DNA of 64,000 nt from Streptomyces sp. CB01249 (GTDB lineage: Bacteria; Actinomycetota; Actinomycetes; Streptomycetales; Streptomycetaceae), in the NCBI RefSeq assembly GCF_001905735.1, contig NZ_LISW01000002.1:966426-1030425 (forward strand). Direction: 5' to 3'. The position numbers and the translations under genes were made by a program. Below the pieces are notes generated by a model that was not told the origin of the DNA, ran no database searches, and worked only from the letters and a program-made list of their open reading frames with translations. Each line of letters opens with the position of its first letter. Positions within the stretch are counted from its first letter, which is position 1. Shown piece after piece: positions 56,884 through 64,000 of the stretch.

Positions 56884-59883
56884 TTGGCTTTCCAGATGCC
56901 GGACCGCGGCGGAGGCCCGACCGGGCCACGGATCAGAGTCGGCCGCCCGTCCCGGCGCGCCCGAACCCTGCTCATGACTCTGGGCGTCCTGGCGATTCTC
57001 GCCATGGCGTTCGTCATGTTCGCCGGGTTCTGGACGGACTGGCTCTGGTACCGGTCGGTCGCGTATTCGTCCGTCTTCACCACCACCCTGTGGACCAAGA
57101 TCGGGCTGTTCCTCGTCTTCGGACTGCTGATGGCCCTGGCCGTCGGCCTGAACATCTGGCTCGCGCACCGGCTCCGGCCGCCGCTGAGCGCGATGTCGCT
57201 GGAGCAGCAGAGCCTGGACCGCTACCGGATGAGCCTCGCCCCGTACAAGAAGTGGGTGCTGCTCGCGGTCACCGCGCTGGTCGGTCTGATCGCCGGCGCC
57301 TCCGCCTCGGGTCAGTGGCGGACGTGGCTGATGTACGTGAACGGCGTGTCGTTCGGCCAGAAGGACCCCCAGTTCCATCTGGACGTGTCGTTCTACGCCT
57401 TCGACCTGCCTTGGTACCGCTTCCTGCTGGGCTTCGGCTTCGCGGCCACGGTGCTCTCGCTGATCGCCGCCGCGCTGACCCACTACCTGTACGGCGGGCT
57501 GCGGGTCACCAGCCCCGGCGCGCGGGCGACGGGCGCGGCCACCGGCCACCTGTCGGTGCTGCTCGGGGTCTTCGTCACGCTGAAGGCCGTGGCGTACTGG
57601 CTCGACCGGTACGGCCTGGCGGTGAAGTCGAGTGACTTCAAGGCCACGGACAACTGGACGGGTCTGCGGTACGTCGACGCCAACGCGTACCTGCCGGCGA
57701 AGACGATCCTGTTCTGCATCGCCGCGATCTGCGCCGTGCTGTTCTTCGCGACGCTCTGGCGGCGCACCTGGCAGCTCCCGGTCATCGGCTTCGGGCTCAT
57801 GGTGCTCTCGGCCATCCTGATCGGCGGCCTCTACCCGGCGATCGTGCAGAAGTTCCAGGTCCAGCCGAACGAGCAGGCCAAGGAAGCGCCGTTTATCCGG
57901 AAGAACATCGAGGCCACGCGCGACGCGTACGCCATCGACGACGCGCAGGTCTCGGACTACACGGGCAAGTCCACCGAGGACGACGACGCCAAGCTCCGGG
58001 CCGCGGCGAACGACGCGGCCAGCTACCGGGTGATGGACCCCAACGTCGTCTCGCCGGCCTTCCAGCAGCTCCAGCAGAAGAGGAACTACTACCAGTTCCC
58101 CAAGACGCTCGACGTCGACCGGTACAAGGACGCCGCCGGCAAGGAGCAGGACACGGTCATCGGTCTGCGCGAGCTCAACATCCAGGGCATCCCCAAGCGC
58201 AACTGGATCAACGACCACTTCACCTACACCCACGGCTACGGCGCCATCGCCGCCCGCGGGACCACGACCGGCAAGAACCCGAAGGGATCTCCCGACTTCA
58301 CCGAGTCCGGACTGCCGACCACCGGCGACCTGGGCACGTACAAGCAGGAGATCTACTACGGCGAGAAGACCGAGCAGTACTCCATCGTCGGCGGGCCCCA
58401 GAAGGAGCTCGACTACGAGGAGGACGGCGAGAAGACCACCAGCTACAAGGGCGACAGCGGGGTCAGTCTCTCCAACACGTTCAACCGGGCCGCCTACGCC
58501 GTGGCGTTCAGCGAGCCGCAGATCCTGTACTCGGGCGCCATCGGTGACGGTTCGCGGATCCTCTACAACCGCACGCCCAAGGAGCGCGTCGAGGCGGTGG
58601 CCCCCTGGCTCACCATCGACGGCGACGCCTACCCGGCCGTGGTCAACAAGCGCATCCAGTGGGTGGTCGACGCCTACACGACGACCAACGGCTACCCGTA
58701 CGCCTCGCGCACCACGCTCGGGGACACCACGGCCGACTCGCTGACCACCAACCAGCGCGCGGTCGTCGCCCAGCAGAACCAGGTCAACTACATCCGGAAC
58801 TCGGTGAAGGCCACCGTCGACGCGTACGACGGCACGGTCACGCTGTACGAGTGGGACACCAAGGACCCGGTCCTGAAGACCTGGCGCAAGGCGTTCCCCG
58901 GGACCGTGAAGCCCCGGGCGGACATCCCGCAGGACCTGATGGACCACCTGCGCTACCCGCAGGACCTGTTCAAGGTGCAGCGCGAGCTGCTGACCCGCTA
59001 CCACGTCACCAGCCCCGCCCAGTTCTACAGCGGCAGTGACGCCTGGCAGGTCCCGGACGACCCGACCAACAAGGAGTCCGGCTCCGTCCCGCCGTACTAC
59101 CTGAGCATAAAGATGCCGGGTCAGACGGCTCAGAAGTTCTCGCTCACCACGACGTTCACCCCGAAGGGGCGGCCCGACCTAGGGGCGTTCATGGCGGTGG
59201 ACGCCGATGCGGCCAGCAAGGACTACGGCACCATAAGGCTCCTGAGAGTCACCGGTGCGGTGAAGGGCCCCGGGCAGGTACAGAGTGAGCTCAACGGCAA
59301 CGACGACGTCGCCGAGTTCGTGAGAAACCTCAAGGGCACCGACTCCGACATCGAGTACGGCAACCTGCTGACCGTGCCGCTCGAAGGGGGCTTCCTCTAC
59401 ATCGAGCCGGTCTACACGCGCGGTGGCACGCAGAACTACCCGCTGCTGCGCAAGGTCGCCGCCTCGTACGGCTCGAAGATCGTCTTCGAGAACAGCCTCG
59501 GCGAGGCCCTGAACGCCGTGTTCGGCGCCGAGGGTTCCGATACGGGCGAGCCACCGGGCGACACCACCGAGCCGCCGGACACCAGCCAGCCGCCGGCCAC
59601 CGGTGACGCCGCGCTCAAGAAGGCCATCGCCGACGCCCAGAAGGCGTACGACGAAGGCGAGGCGGCCCTGAAGAAGCAGGACTGGGCGGCCTACGGCAAG
59701 GCGCAGACCGATCTCCAGGACGCGCTGGAGCGGGCCGCCGCGGCCCAGTCCAAGGCGGCCGACGACGGCAAGGCCGACAAGTCCGATGACGGCAAGGCGG
59801 CCAAGCCCGACAAGGCCGACAAGAGCGACAAGGCCAGCCAAGCCAGCGCTTCGGACAAGGCGGGCGATGAGGGCGGGGGCTGA
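56884..59883 (+). CDS. UPF0182 giant membrane protein
   Basis: This 999-aa protein has about seven TM helices in its first 320 residues ([20 protein letters not shown] to [17 protein letters not shown]), followed by a large extracytoplasmic domain ([35 protein letters not shown]) and a highly charged tail rich in Lys, Asp and Ala ([18 protein letters not shown]). UPF0182 members are conserved in actinobacteria (Rv3193c) and of unknown function. I choose TTG 56884, with GAGG 8 nt upstream and the typical [12 protein letters not shown] start; GTG 56875 is possible. It is followed by the first tRNA gene. Confidence 0.88.
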   Translation: MAFQMPDRGGGPTGPRIRVGRPSRRARTLLMTLGVLAILAMAFVMFAGFWTDWLWYRSVAYSSVFTTTLWTKIGLFLVFGLLMALAVGLNIWLAHRLRPPLSAMSLEQQSLDRYRMSLAPYKKWVLLAVTALVGLIAGASASGQWRTWLMYVNGVSFGQKDPQFHLDVSFYAFDLPWYRFLLGFGFAATVLSLIAAALTHYLYGGLRVTSPGARATGAATGHLSVLLGVFVTLKAVAYWLDRYGLAVKSSDFKATDNWTGLRYVDANAYLPAKTILFCIAAICAVLFFATLWRRTWQLPVIGFGLMVLSAILIGGLYPAIVQKFQVQPNEQAKEAPFIRKNIEATRDAYAIDDAQVSDYTGKSTEDDDAKLRAAANDAASYRVMDPNVVSPAFQQLQQKRNYYQFPKTLDVDRYKDAAGKEQDTVIGLRELNIQGIPKRNWINDHFTYTHGYGAIAARGTTTGKNPKGSPDFTESGLPTTGDLGTYKQEIYYGEKTEQYSIVGGPQKELDYEEDGEKTTSYKGDSGVSLSNTFNRAAYAVAFSEPQILYSGAIGDGSRILYNRTPKERVEAVAPWLTIDGDAYPAVVNKRIQWVVDAYTTTNGYPYASRTTLGDTTADSLTTNQRAVVAQQNQVNYIRNSVKATVDAYDGTVTLYEWDTKDPVLKTWRKAFPGTVKPRADIPQDLMDHLRYPQDLFKVQRELLTRYHVTSPAQFYSGSDAWQVPDDPTNKESGSVPPYYLSIKMPGQTAQKFSLTTTFTPKGRPDLGAFMAVDADAASKDYGTIRLLRVTGAVKGPGQVQSELNGNDDVAEFVRNLKGTDSDIEYGNLLTVPLEGGFLYIEPVYTRGGTQNYPLLRKVAASYGSKIVFENSLGEALNAVFGAEGSDTGEPPGDTTEPPDTSQPPATGDAALKKAIADAQKAYDEGEAALKKQDWAAYGKAQTDLQDALERAAAAQSKAADDGKADKSDDGKAAKPDKADKSDKASQASASDKAGDEGGG

Positions 59884-59923
59884 GTAATCCGGTAAAGCTC
59901 CACCTCCGCGTCGTGGTACGGTT

Positions 59924-60014
59924 TGAACACAACGACGCGGGGTGGAGCAGCTCGGTAGCTCGCTGGGCTCATAACCCAGAGGTCGCAGGTTCAAATCCTG
60001 TCCCCGCTACTGAA
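59924..60014 (+). repeat. 91-bp direct repeat, copy 1 (initiator tRNA and flanks)
   Basis: A 91-bp segment, comprising TGAACACAACGA, the 74-nt tRNA and CTGAA, is identical to 62407-62497, 2483 bp apart in the same orientation. Recombination between the copies would remove the Sel1-repeat gene and one tRNA. Confidence 0.85.
59936..60009 (+). tRNA. tRNA-fMet (CAT), copy 1
   Basis: The 74-nt sequence folds as a tRNA with D arm (GAGCAGCTCGGTAGCTC), anticodon CAT in the loop and T arm (GCAGG TTCAAAT CCTGT). The anticodon stem has three consecutive G-C pairs (CTGGG/CCCAG), the mark of an initiator tRNA, and the first acceptor pair is a mismatch (C1 with U72). The 3' CCA is not encoded. It lies 53 nt after the UPF0182 stop. 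Confidence 0.95.
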
Positions 60015-60017
60015 AGA

Positions 60018-60053
60018 CGAAGGCCCGGATCCTCCAGGGGATCCGGGCCTTCG
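60018..60053. terminator. Hairpin terminator after tRNA copy 1
   Basis: A perfect 15-bp stem (60018-60032 with 60039-60053) with a TCCAGG loop follows the tRNA by 8 nt. The remaining gap to 60223 has the 12-bp palindrome AGTGACGTCACT (60168-60179) and the TGTCGACA palindrome near 60151, 45-70 nt before the Sel1 gene. Confidence 0.85.
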
Positions 60054-60223
60054 TCGTGTCGTGGTGGCCTGCTTCGCAAGGTGGGCGTGAAGTGCGGTTC
60101 GAGGGGCACGAGTTGGCCGGGGACGTGTTTGACTTGTCTCTCTGTGGGCATGTCGACAAAACGCTGAAGTGACGTCACTGACCGCGATATACCAGGTGTA
60201 CGCGGGTTACAGGTGGTGCGACG

Positions 60224-62338
60224 ATGGTATTTATGGGGGACAGGTCAACTCTGTTGAAGACAGGGCGGTTTGCGCGGGGGCACGTCCATCCGGCGGAAAA
60301 GTTGGTGGATGAGGTGTTTGCCGCTGCCGCCGAGCAGTACAAAGACACCATCGAGAGCGCCGAGACTTCCGAGACCGTCGAGAACGCCCAGACTGTCGAG
60401 AACGCCCAGCCCGTCAACAACGCCGAGAACGCGGAGAGTGCCGCGACCGCCGAGACCGCAGAGACCATCGAGACCGCCGACGGCGTGGAGAACGCCGAGC
60501 GGGCGGAGACCGAGGCGAGCGCGGACGGCGCGGAGACCGAGGCACGCCACCGCCGCGCGGCCGACGCCGGTGACACCGCGTCGATGAGCGTGCTCGGCGC
60601 GCTGCTCCTGCGCCGGGGCGACCTCGCCGGCGCCGAACCCTACCTGCGGGGCGCCACCGCCGACGGAGACCGGGCCGCCGCCAACAACCTGGGCGTCCTG
60701 CTGCACCAGCGCGGCTACCCCGACGAGGCGGCCGGCTGGTGGCGCACCGCCGCCGTGGCCGGCTCCGCCGCGGCCGCGCACGCCCTGGGCCGGCACTTCC
60801 GCGAGCGCGGCGACGAGCCCGCCGCCGAGTACTGGCTGCGCCAGTCCGCCGAGCAGGGCCACGCGCTCGGCGCCTACGCCCTCGCCGACCTCCTGGAGCA
60901 CCGCAGCGACGTCGGCGCCGAGCGCTGGCTGCGCGCCGCCGCCGAACAGGGCCACCGCGAGGCGGCCTACCGGCTGGCCCGCCTCCTGGAGCGCAACGCC
61001 ACCGACGCCGCGCACGAGGTGTTCGGCCGCCCCGGCCTGGGCCCGCGCACCGGCGCGGAGCCGGTGGAGCCCGGCGTGCCCCGCCGCACCGCCGAGGGCG
61101 ACGGCCCGGTCGCCGGCCCCGACCACGCGCGCGGCGGCGAGGCCGAGCAGTGGTACCGGCAGGCCGCCGCGCGCGGTCACCGGCGCGCCGCCCTGCACCT
61201 CGGCGCGATCCTCGAACAGCGCGGCGAGCTCAAGGAGGCCGGGCGCTGGTACCTCATGTCGGCCAAGGCCGGCGAGGCCCGGGCCGCCTGCGCGCTCGGC
61301 TTCCTGCTGCGCGACGCGGGCGACCGGGAGAGCGCCGCCGTGTGGTGGCTGCGCGCCGCCCAGGACGGAGACGGCAACGCCGCGAACGCCCTCGGCGCGC
61401 TGCACGCGGCCCGGGGCGAGCAGCAGACCGCCGAGCGCTGGTACCGGGCGGCGATGGACGCGGGCGACGTCAACGGCGCGTACAACCTCGGGCTGCTCTG
61501 TGCCGCCCAGGACCGCACCGCCCAGGCCGAGCAGTGGTACCGCCGTGCCGCCTACGCGGGCCACCGCGAGGCCGCCAACGCGCTCGCCGTGCTCCTGCTC
61601 CAGGCCGGCGACCCGGCCGGCGCCGAGCCCTGGTTCTCCAAGGCGGCCGAGGCGGGCAGCGTCGACGCGGCCTTCAACCTCGGCATCCTCTACGCCGGGC
61701 GCGACGAGGACCGCACCGCCCTGCTCTGGTACGAGCGGGCCGCCGCGGCCGGGCACACCGAGGCGGCGCTCCAGGTCGGCATGGCGCTCCTGCACCACGG
61801 CGAGGAGCAGGAGGCGGAGCGCCACCTGCGCTGTGCGGCGGGCGGCGGCAGCGCGGAGGCGGCCTTCCGCCTGGCCGGTCTGCTGGACGCGCGGCAGCCG
61901 CCGCCCGGGCCGCCCGCACTGGGCGAGCCGCTGCCCGAGAAGACCGAGTGCGAGGAGTGGTACGAGCGGGCCGCCGAGCAGGGGCACCGCCGCGCCCAGG
62001 TCCGCGTCGGCATGCTCGCCGCCTCCCGGGGCGACGTGGAGAGCGCCGGGCACTGGTACCGGGCGGCGGCCGAGTCCGGCAGCCGCAACGGCGCGTTCAA
62101 CCTCGGCCTGCTCCTGGCCCGCGAGGGCAGCGAGCGCGAGGCCGCCCTGTGGTGGACCCGCGCCGCCGCCGACGGGCACGGGCGGGCGGCGCTGCGGCTG
62201 GCCCTGCTCGCCGCGCGGCGGGGTGAGCTGGCGGAGGGGCAGCGCTGGTGCGCCCGGGCGGTCGAGCTGGGCCCGGCGGAGGTCGCGGAGCGCGCGGCCC
62301 GTCTGCGCGAGGCCCTGCACCAGGAGCTGACGGCGTAA
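60224..62338 (+). CDS. Sel1/TPR-like repeat protein between the two initiator tRNA genes
   Basis: This 704-aa protein has a charged, disordered N-terminus with Glu/Ala/Asn/Thr repeats (about 39-112, motifs TVENAQ and AETAET) and then many Sel1-type repeats of about 36 residues (A-x-x-W-Y-x-x-A-A-x-x-G-x-x-x-A-A-x-x-L-G pattern; EQWYRQAAARGHRRAALHLG, ERWYRAAMDAGDVNGAYNLG, and so on) covering about 113-690. Sel1 repeats build superhelical protein-interaction surfaces; no enzymatic domain is present. ATG 60224 has AGGTGG 7 nt upstream, and ATG 60233 is an alternative. Regulation may involve the palindrome AGTGACGTCACT. Confidence 0.88.
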   Translation: MVFMGDRSTLLKTGRFARGHVHPAEKLVDEVFAAAAEQYKDTIESAETSETVENAQTVENAQPVNNAENAESAATAETAETIETADGVENAERAETEASADGAETEARHRRAADAGDTASMSVLGALLLRRGDLAGAEPYLRGATADGDRAAANNLGVLLHQRGYPDEAAGWWRTAAVAGSAAAAHALGRHFRERGDEPAAEYWLRQSAEQGHALGAYALADLLEHRSDVGAERWLRAAAEQGHREAAYRLARLLERNATDAAHEVFGRPGLGPRTGAEPVEPGVPRRTAEGDGPVAGPDHARGGEAEQWYRQAAARGHRRAALHLGAILEQRGELKEAGRWYLMSAKAGEARAACALGFLLRDAGDRESAAVWWLRAAQDGDGNAANALGALHAARGEQQTAERWYRAAMDAGDVNGAYNLGLLCAAQDRTAQAEQWYRRAAYAGHREAANALAVLLLQAGDPAGAEPWFSKAAEAGSVDAAFNLGILYAGRDEDRTALLWYERAAAAGHTEAALQVGMALLHHGEEQEAERHLRCAAGGGSAEAAFRLAGLLDARQPPPGPPALGEPLPEKTECEEWYERAAEQGHRRAQVRVGMLAASRGDVESAGHWYRAAAESGSRNGAFNLGLLLAREGSEREAALWWTRAAADGHGRAALRLALLAARRGELAEGQRWCARAVELGPAEVAERAARLREALHQELTA

Positions 62339-62375
62339 GGGCGTCCGGGCCGCCCCATGGGCCGTCCGAACGAAT

Positions 62376-62404
62376 TTGCACTGGTCCGAGCCGTCCCGTA
62401 GGGT
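62376..62404 (+). promoter_or_regulatory. Promoter of tRNA copy 2
   Basis: TTGCAC (62376-62381) and TAGGGT (62399-62404), 17 nt apart, form a canonical promoter. The first copy has TACGGT (59917-59922) at the same place but a poor -35, suggesting unequal strength. Confidence 0.6.
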
Positions 62405-62406
62405 TG

Positions 62407-62497
62407 TGAACACAACGACGCGGGGTGGAGCAGCTCGGTAGCTCGCTGGGCTCATAACCCAGAGGTCGCAGGTTCAAATCCTGTCCCCGCTACTGAA
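62407..62497 (+). repeat. 91-bp direct repeat, copy 2
   Basis: Identical to 59924-60014 and in the same orientation, comprising the second initiator tRNA and its short flanks. Confidence 0.85.
62419..62492 (+). tRNA. tRNA-fMet (CAT), copy 2
   Basis: Identical in sequence to the tRNA at 59936-60009, with anticodon CAT, three G-C pairs in the anticodon stem and no encoded CCA. Confidence 0.95.
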
Positions 62498-62537
62498 GAC
62501 AGAGGGCCGGATCTTTTCGAAGATCCGGCCCTCTGTC
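62498..62537. terminator. Hairpin terminator after tRNA copy 2
   Basis: A perfect 18-bp stem (62498-62515 with 62520-62537) closed by a TTCG tetraloop, following the tRNA by 5 nt. It differs in sequence from the terminator of copy 1. Confidence 0.9.
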
Positions 62538-62600
62538 GTATGCGCGGTCGGGTGCGCGCGAAAACCGCCCCCGGCTCGGGGGCGGTTCGATGTGCGGCGT

Positions 62601-63020
62601 TCAGGCCGCCGCGGCGCAGTCCGGGCAGATGCCCCGGTACGTCAGCTCGACGCCGGAGATCGTGAAGCCGAAGCGCTCGCCGGCCGGCAGGTCCGCCAGC
62701 GGGTCGCCCGACGGGTGCACGTCGCGGATGGCGCCGCACTGCGCGCACACCAGATGGTGGTGGGCGCGGTGCGCGTTGGGGTCGTAGCGCTTGGCGCGGC
62801 GGTCGGTGGAGACCTCGATGACCTCGCCGAGGCTCACCATCTCGCCCAGCGTGTTGTAGACGGTGGCGCGGGAGATCTCGGGCAGCTTGGCCACCGCGCG
62901 GGCATGGACCTCGTCGGCGGTCAGGTGCACATGGTCCCCGTCGAGGACCTCGGCCACGACGCGCCGCTGCGCGGTCATGCGCCAGCCGCGTCCTCGAAGT
63001 CGTTCCAGCAGGTCACTCAT
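62601..63020 (-). CDS. catR: Fur-family peroxide regulator (CatR/PerR-type)
   Basis: This 139-aa Fur-family protein has an N-terminal winged helix (LLERLRGRGWRMTAQRRVV, EISRATVYNTLGEM) and a C-terminal metal domain with HRAHHHLVCAQCG and YRGICPDC giving the structural Zn Cys4 site. Orientation and pairing with a monofunctional catalase match S. coelicolor catR-catA, in which CatR represses catA until peroxide oxidises it. Leaderless start at ATG 63020 is indicated by TAGAAT 7 nt upstream; a start at ATG 63029 would overlap that -10. Separated from catA by 175 nt. Confidence 0.92.
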   Translation of the reverse strand: MSDLLERLRGRGWRMTAQRRVVAEVLDGDHVHLTADEVHARAVAKLPEISRATVYNTLGEMVSLGEVIEVSTDRRAKRYDPNAHRAHHHLVCAQCGAIRDVHPSGDPLADLPAGERFGFTISGVELTYRGICPDCAAAA

Positions 63021-63027
63021 GGGCGCC

Positions 63028-63033
63028 ATTCTA
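63028..63033 (-). promoter_or_regulatory. Leaderless -10 element (TAGAAT) of catR
   Basis: On the minus strand TAGAAT is followed by GGCGCCC and ATG 63020, giving a 7-nt spacing typical of leaderless genes. TTCAAG about 18 nt further upstream may be the -35. Confidence 0.55.
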
Positions 63034-63080
63034 GCAGCGCAAGGGCCAGGTCTTGAATAGGTGCGACTTTGGATGCTCAG

Positions 63081-63108
63081 TTGACTTGGACTTTGTCCAA
63101 TGTAGGAT
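63081..63108 (+). promoter_or_regulatory. catA promoter with palindromic CatR operator
   Basis: TTGACT (63081-63086) and TAGGAT (63103-63108) are 16 nt apart. Between them lies the perfect palindrome TTGGAC-ttt-GTCCAA (63086-63100). Its place in the spacer would let a bound repressor block RNA polymerase. The predicted leader to GTG 63196 is about 80 nt. Confidence 0.75.
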
Positions 63109-63195
63109 CGCTTATGGCGTCGGCCGGAGGACAGGAAGGCCGGACGCGGGCACGGCATGAAGGCATGACGTGCGGAAACGACGCAGGAGGCGCAC

Positions 63196-64000
63196 GTGAC
63201 GCAGGGACCGCTCACCACGGAGGCAGGCGCACCGGTCGCCGACAACCAGAACAGCGAGACCGCCGGGACCGGCGGCCCGGTCCTGGTGCAGGACCAGCTG
63301 CTGATGGAGAAGCTGGCGCACTTCAACCGCGAGCGCATTCCGGAGCGCGTGGTGCACGCCCGGGGCGCCGGGGCGTACGGAACGTTCACGCTGACCCGCG
63401 ACGTGTCGCAGTGGACGCGGGCGGCGTTCCTCTCGGAGGTCGGCAAGCAGACCGAGACGTTCCTGCGGTTCTCCACCGTCGCGGGCAACCTCGGCTCCGC
63501 CGACGCCGCGCGGGACCCGCGCGGCTTCGCGCTGAAGTTCTACACCGAGGACGGCAACTACGACCTCGTCGGCAACAACACCCCGGTCTTCTTCATCCGG
63601 GACGCCATCAAGTTCCCCGACTTCATCCACACCCAGAAGCGCGACCCGTACACCGGCTCCCAGGAGGCGGACAACGTCTGGGACTTCTGGGGGCTCTCGC
63701 CCGAGTCCACCCACCAGGTGACCTGGCTCTTCGGCGACCGGGGCATCCCCGCCTCGTACCGGCACATGGACGGCTTCGGCTCGCACACCTACCAGTGGCA
63801 GAACGCGGCGGGCGAGGTCTTCTGGGTCAAGTACCACTTCAAGACCGACCAGGGCATCAAGACCCTCACCACCGAGGAGGCCGTCCGCCTCTCCGGTGTG
63901 GACCCGGACAGCCACCAGCGGGATCTGCGCGAGTCCATCGAGCGCGGCGACTTCCCGTCCTGGACGGTGCAGGTGCAGATCATGCCGGCGGCCGAGGCGG
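63196..64000 (+). CDS. catA: Monofunctional haem catalase, 5' part
   Basis: The gene runs off the window after 268 codons. It has the catalase signature [16 protein letters not shown] with the distal His (residue 54), [12 protein letters not shown] (about 125-136) with the catalytic Asn, [18 protein letters not shown], and [14 protein letters not shown] (about 193-206). GTG 63196 follows AGGAGG at 5 nt. Catalase converts hydrogen peroxide to oxygen and water in the cytoplasm. Divergent from the CatR-type gene, it has a good promoter with a Fur-type palindrome in its spacer. Confidence 0.93.
   Translation, partial: MTQGPLTTEAGAPVADNQNSETAGTGGPVLVQDQLLMEKLAHFNRERIPERVVHARGAGAYGTFTLTRDVSQWTRAAFLSEVGKQTETFLRFSTVAGNLGSADAARDPRGFALKFYTEDGNYDLVGNNTPVFFIRDAIKFPDFIHTQKRDPYTGSQEADNVWDFWGLSPESTHQVTWLFGDRGIPASYRHMDGFGSHTYQWQNAAGEVFWVKYHFKTDQGIKTLTTEEAVRLSGVDPDSHQRDLRESIERGDFPSWTVQVQIMPAAEA

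Noticed and set aside
59924..62497. Interval between identical tRNA genes as an integrated mobile element
   Set aside because: There is no integrase, excisionase or phage gene, and the only gene is a Sel1-repeat protein of ordinary base composition. The 91-bp repeats contain the whole tRNA rather than a short attachment core.

Overview
The window looks like a core chromosomal segment from a Streptomyces species. The evidence is very high GC with strong third-position GC bias, a wblC/whiB7 gene with its leader, a mycoredoxin, an adnA/adnB pair, a SAV2177-type methyltransferase, a CatR-type regulator divergent from a monofunctional catalase, and many -10 elements placed 6-7 nt before start codons (leaderless mRNAs). 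I found no rRNA, CRISPR array, prophage, transposase or integrase. The window opens in the last codons of one gene and closes inside the catalase gene.

Layout. 1-8712: CorA-type Mg transporter and partner, SUFU-domain protein, MFS exporter with an operator-like promoter, DUF6758, PHP phosphoesterase, MarC membrane protein, a 50-aa protein, an NYN-domain RNase-like protein and an alpha/beta hydrolase. 8829-16175: DEAD-box RNA helicase that seems to start at CTG, ferritin-like (MiaE_2) protein, small membrane protein, DUF3107, TetR regulator, acidic protein, alpha/beta hydrolase, DUF3152 metzincin-like protein. 16356-21300: a five-ORF surface-glycan operon (PelF-like glycosyltransferase, 8-TM protein, 21-aa coupling ORF, nucleotide-sugar epimerase, spherulin-4 glycosidase). 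21386-28663: moeZ, two tandem lipoprotein peptidases, and a large membrane protein joining a degenerate kinase to a flippase-like domain. 28837-42344: genome maintenance and redox genes (alkyltransferase-like ATL, AdnA, AdnB, M20 peptidase, NudC, mycoredoxin, UvrD2), with a methyltransferase gene lying on the opposite strand between adnA and adnB. 42345-46611: wblC with an autoregulated-looking promoter, a 112-codon leader ORF and a U-tract attenuator, followed by an ABC1 kinase and a degenerate ThiF/E1-like protein. 46850-51331: YgjP-like metallopeptidase, a TerD-AIM24 fusion with two stand-alone AIM24 paralogues, and a NUDIX hydrolase. 51328-59883: DUF2342, an SDR, MoaE, a small TM protein, the YlbL-type PDZ/Lon protease, a PPA1309-like protein and a giant UPF0182 membrane protein. 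59924-62497: two identical initiator tRNA genes flanking a Sel1-repeat protein. 62601-64000: catR and catA around a palindromic operator.

From memory of the families, much of 8829-59883 (RhlE-like helicase, ferritin-like, DUF3107, TetR, DUF3152, MoeZ, ATL, AdnA/B, NudC, mycoredoxin, UvrD2, WhiB7, ABC1, DUF2342, PDZ protease, UPF0182) matches the gene set at M. tuberculosis Rv3193c-Rv3211, so this is an ancient actinobacterial neighbourhood. Its themes are DNA-end processing, thiol and oxidative stress, translation stress through WblC, and envelope proteins. Accessory insertions in it include the methyltransferase, the glycan operon and the AIM24 trio.
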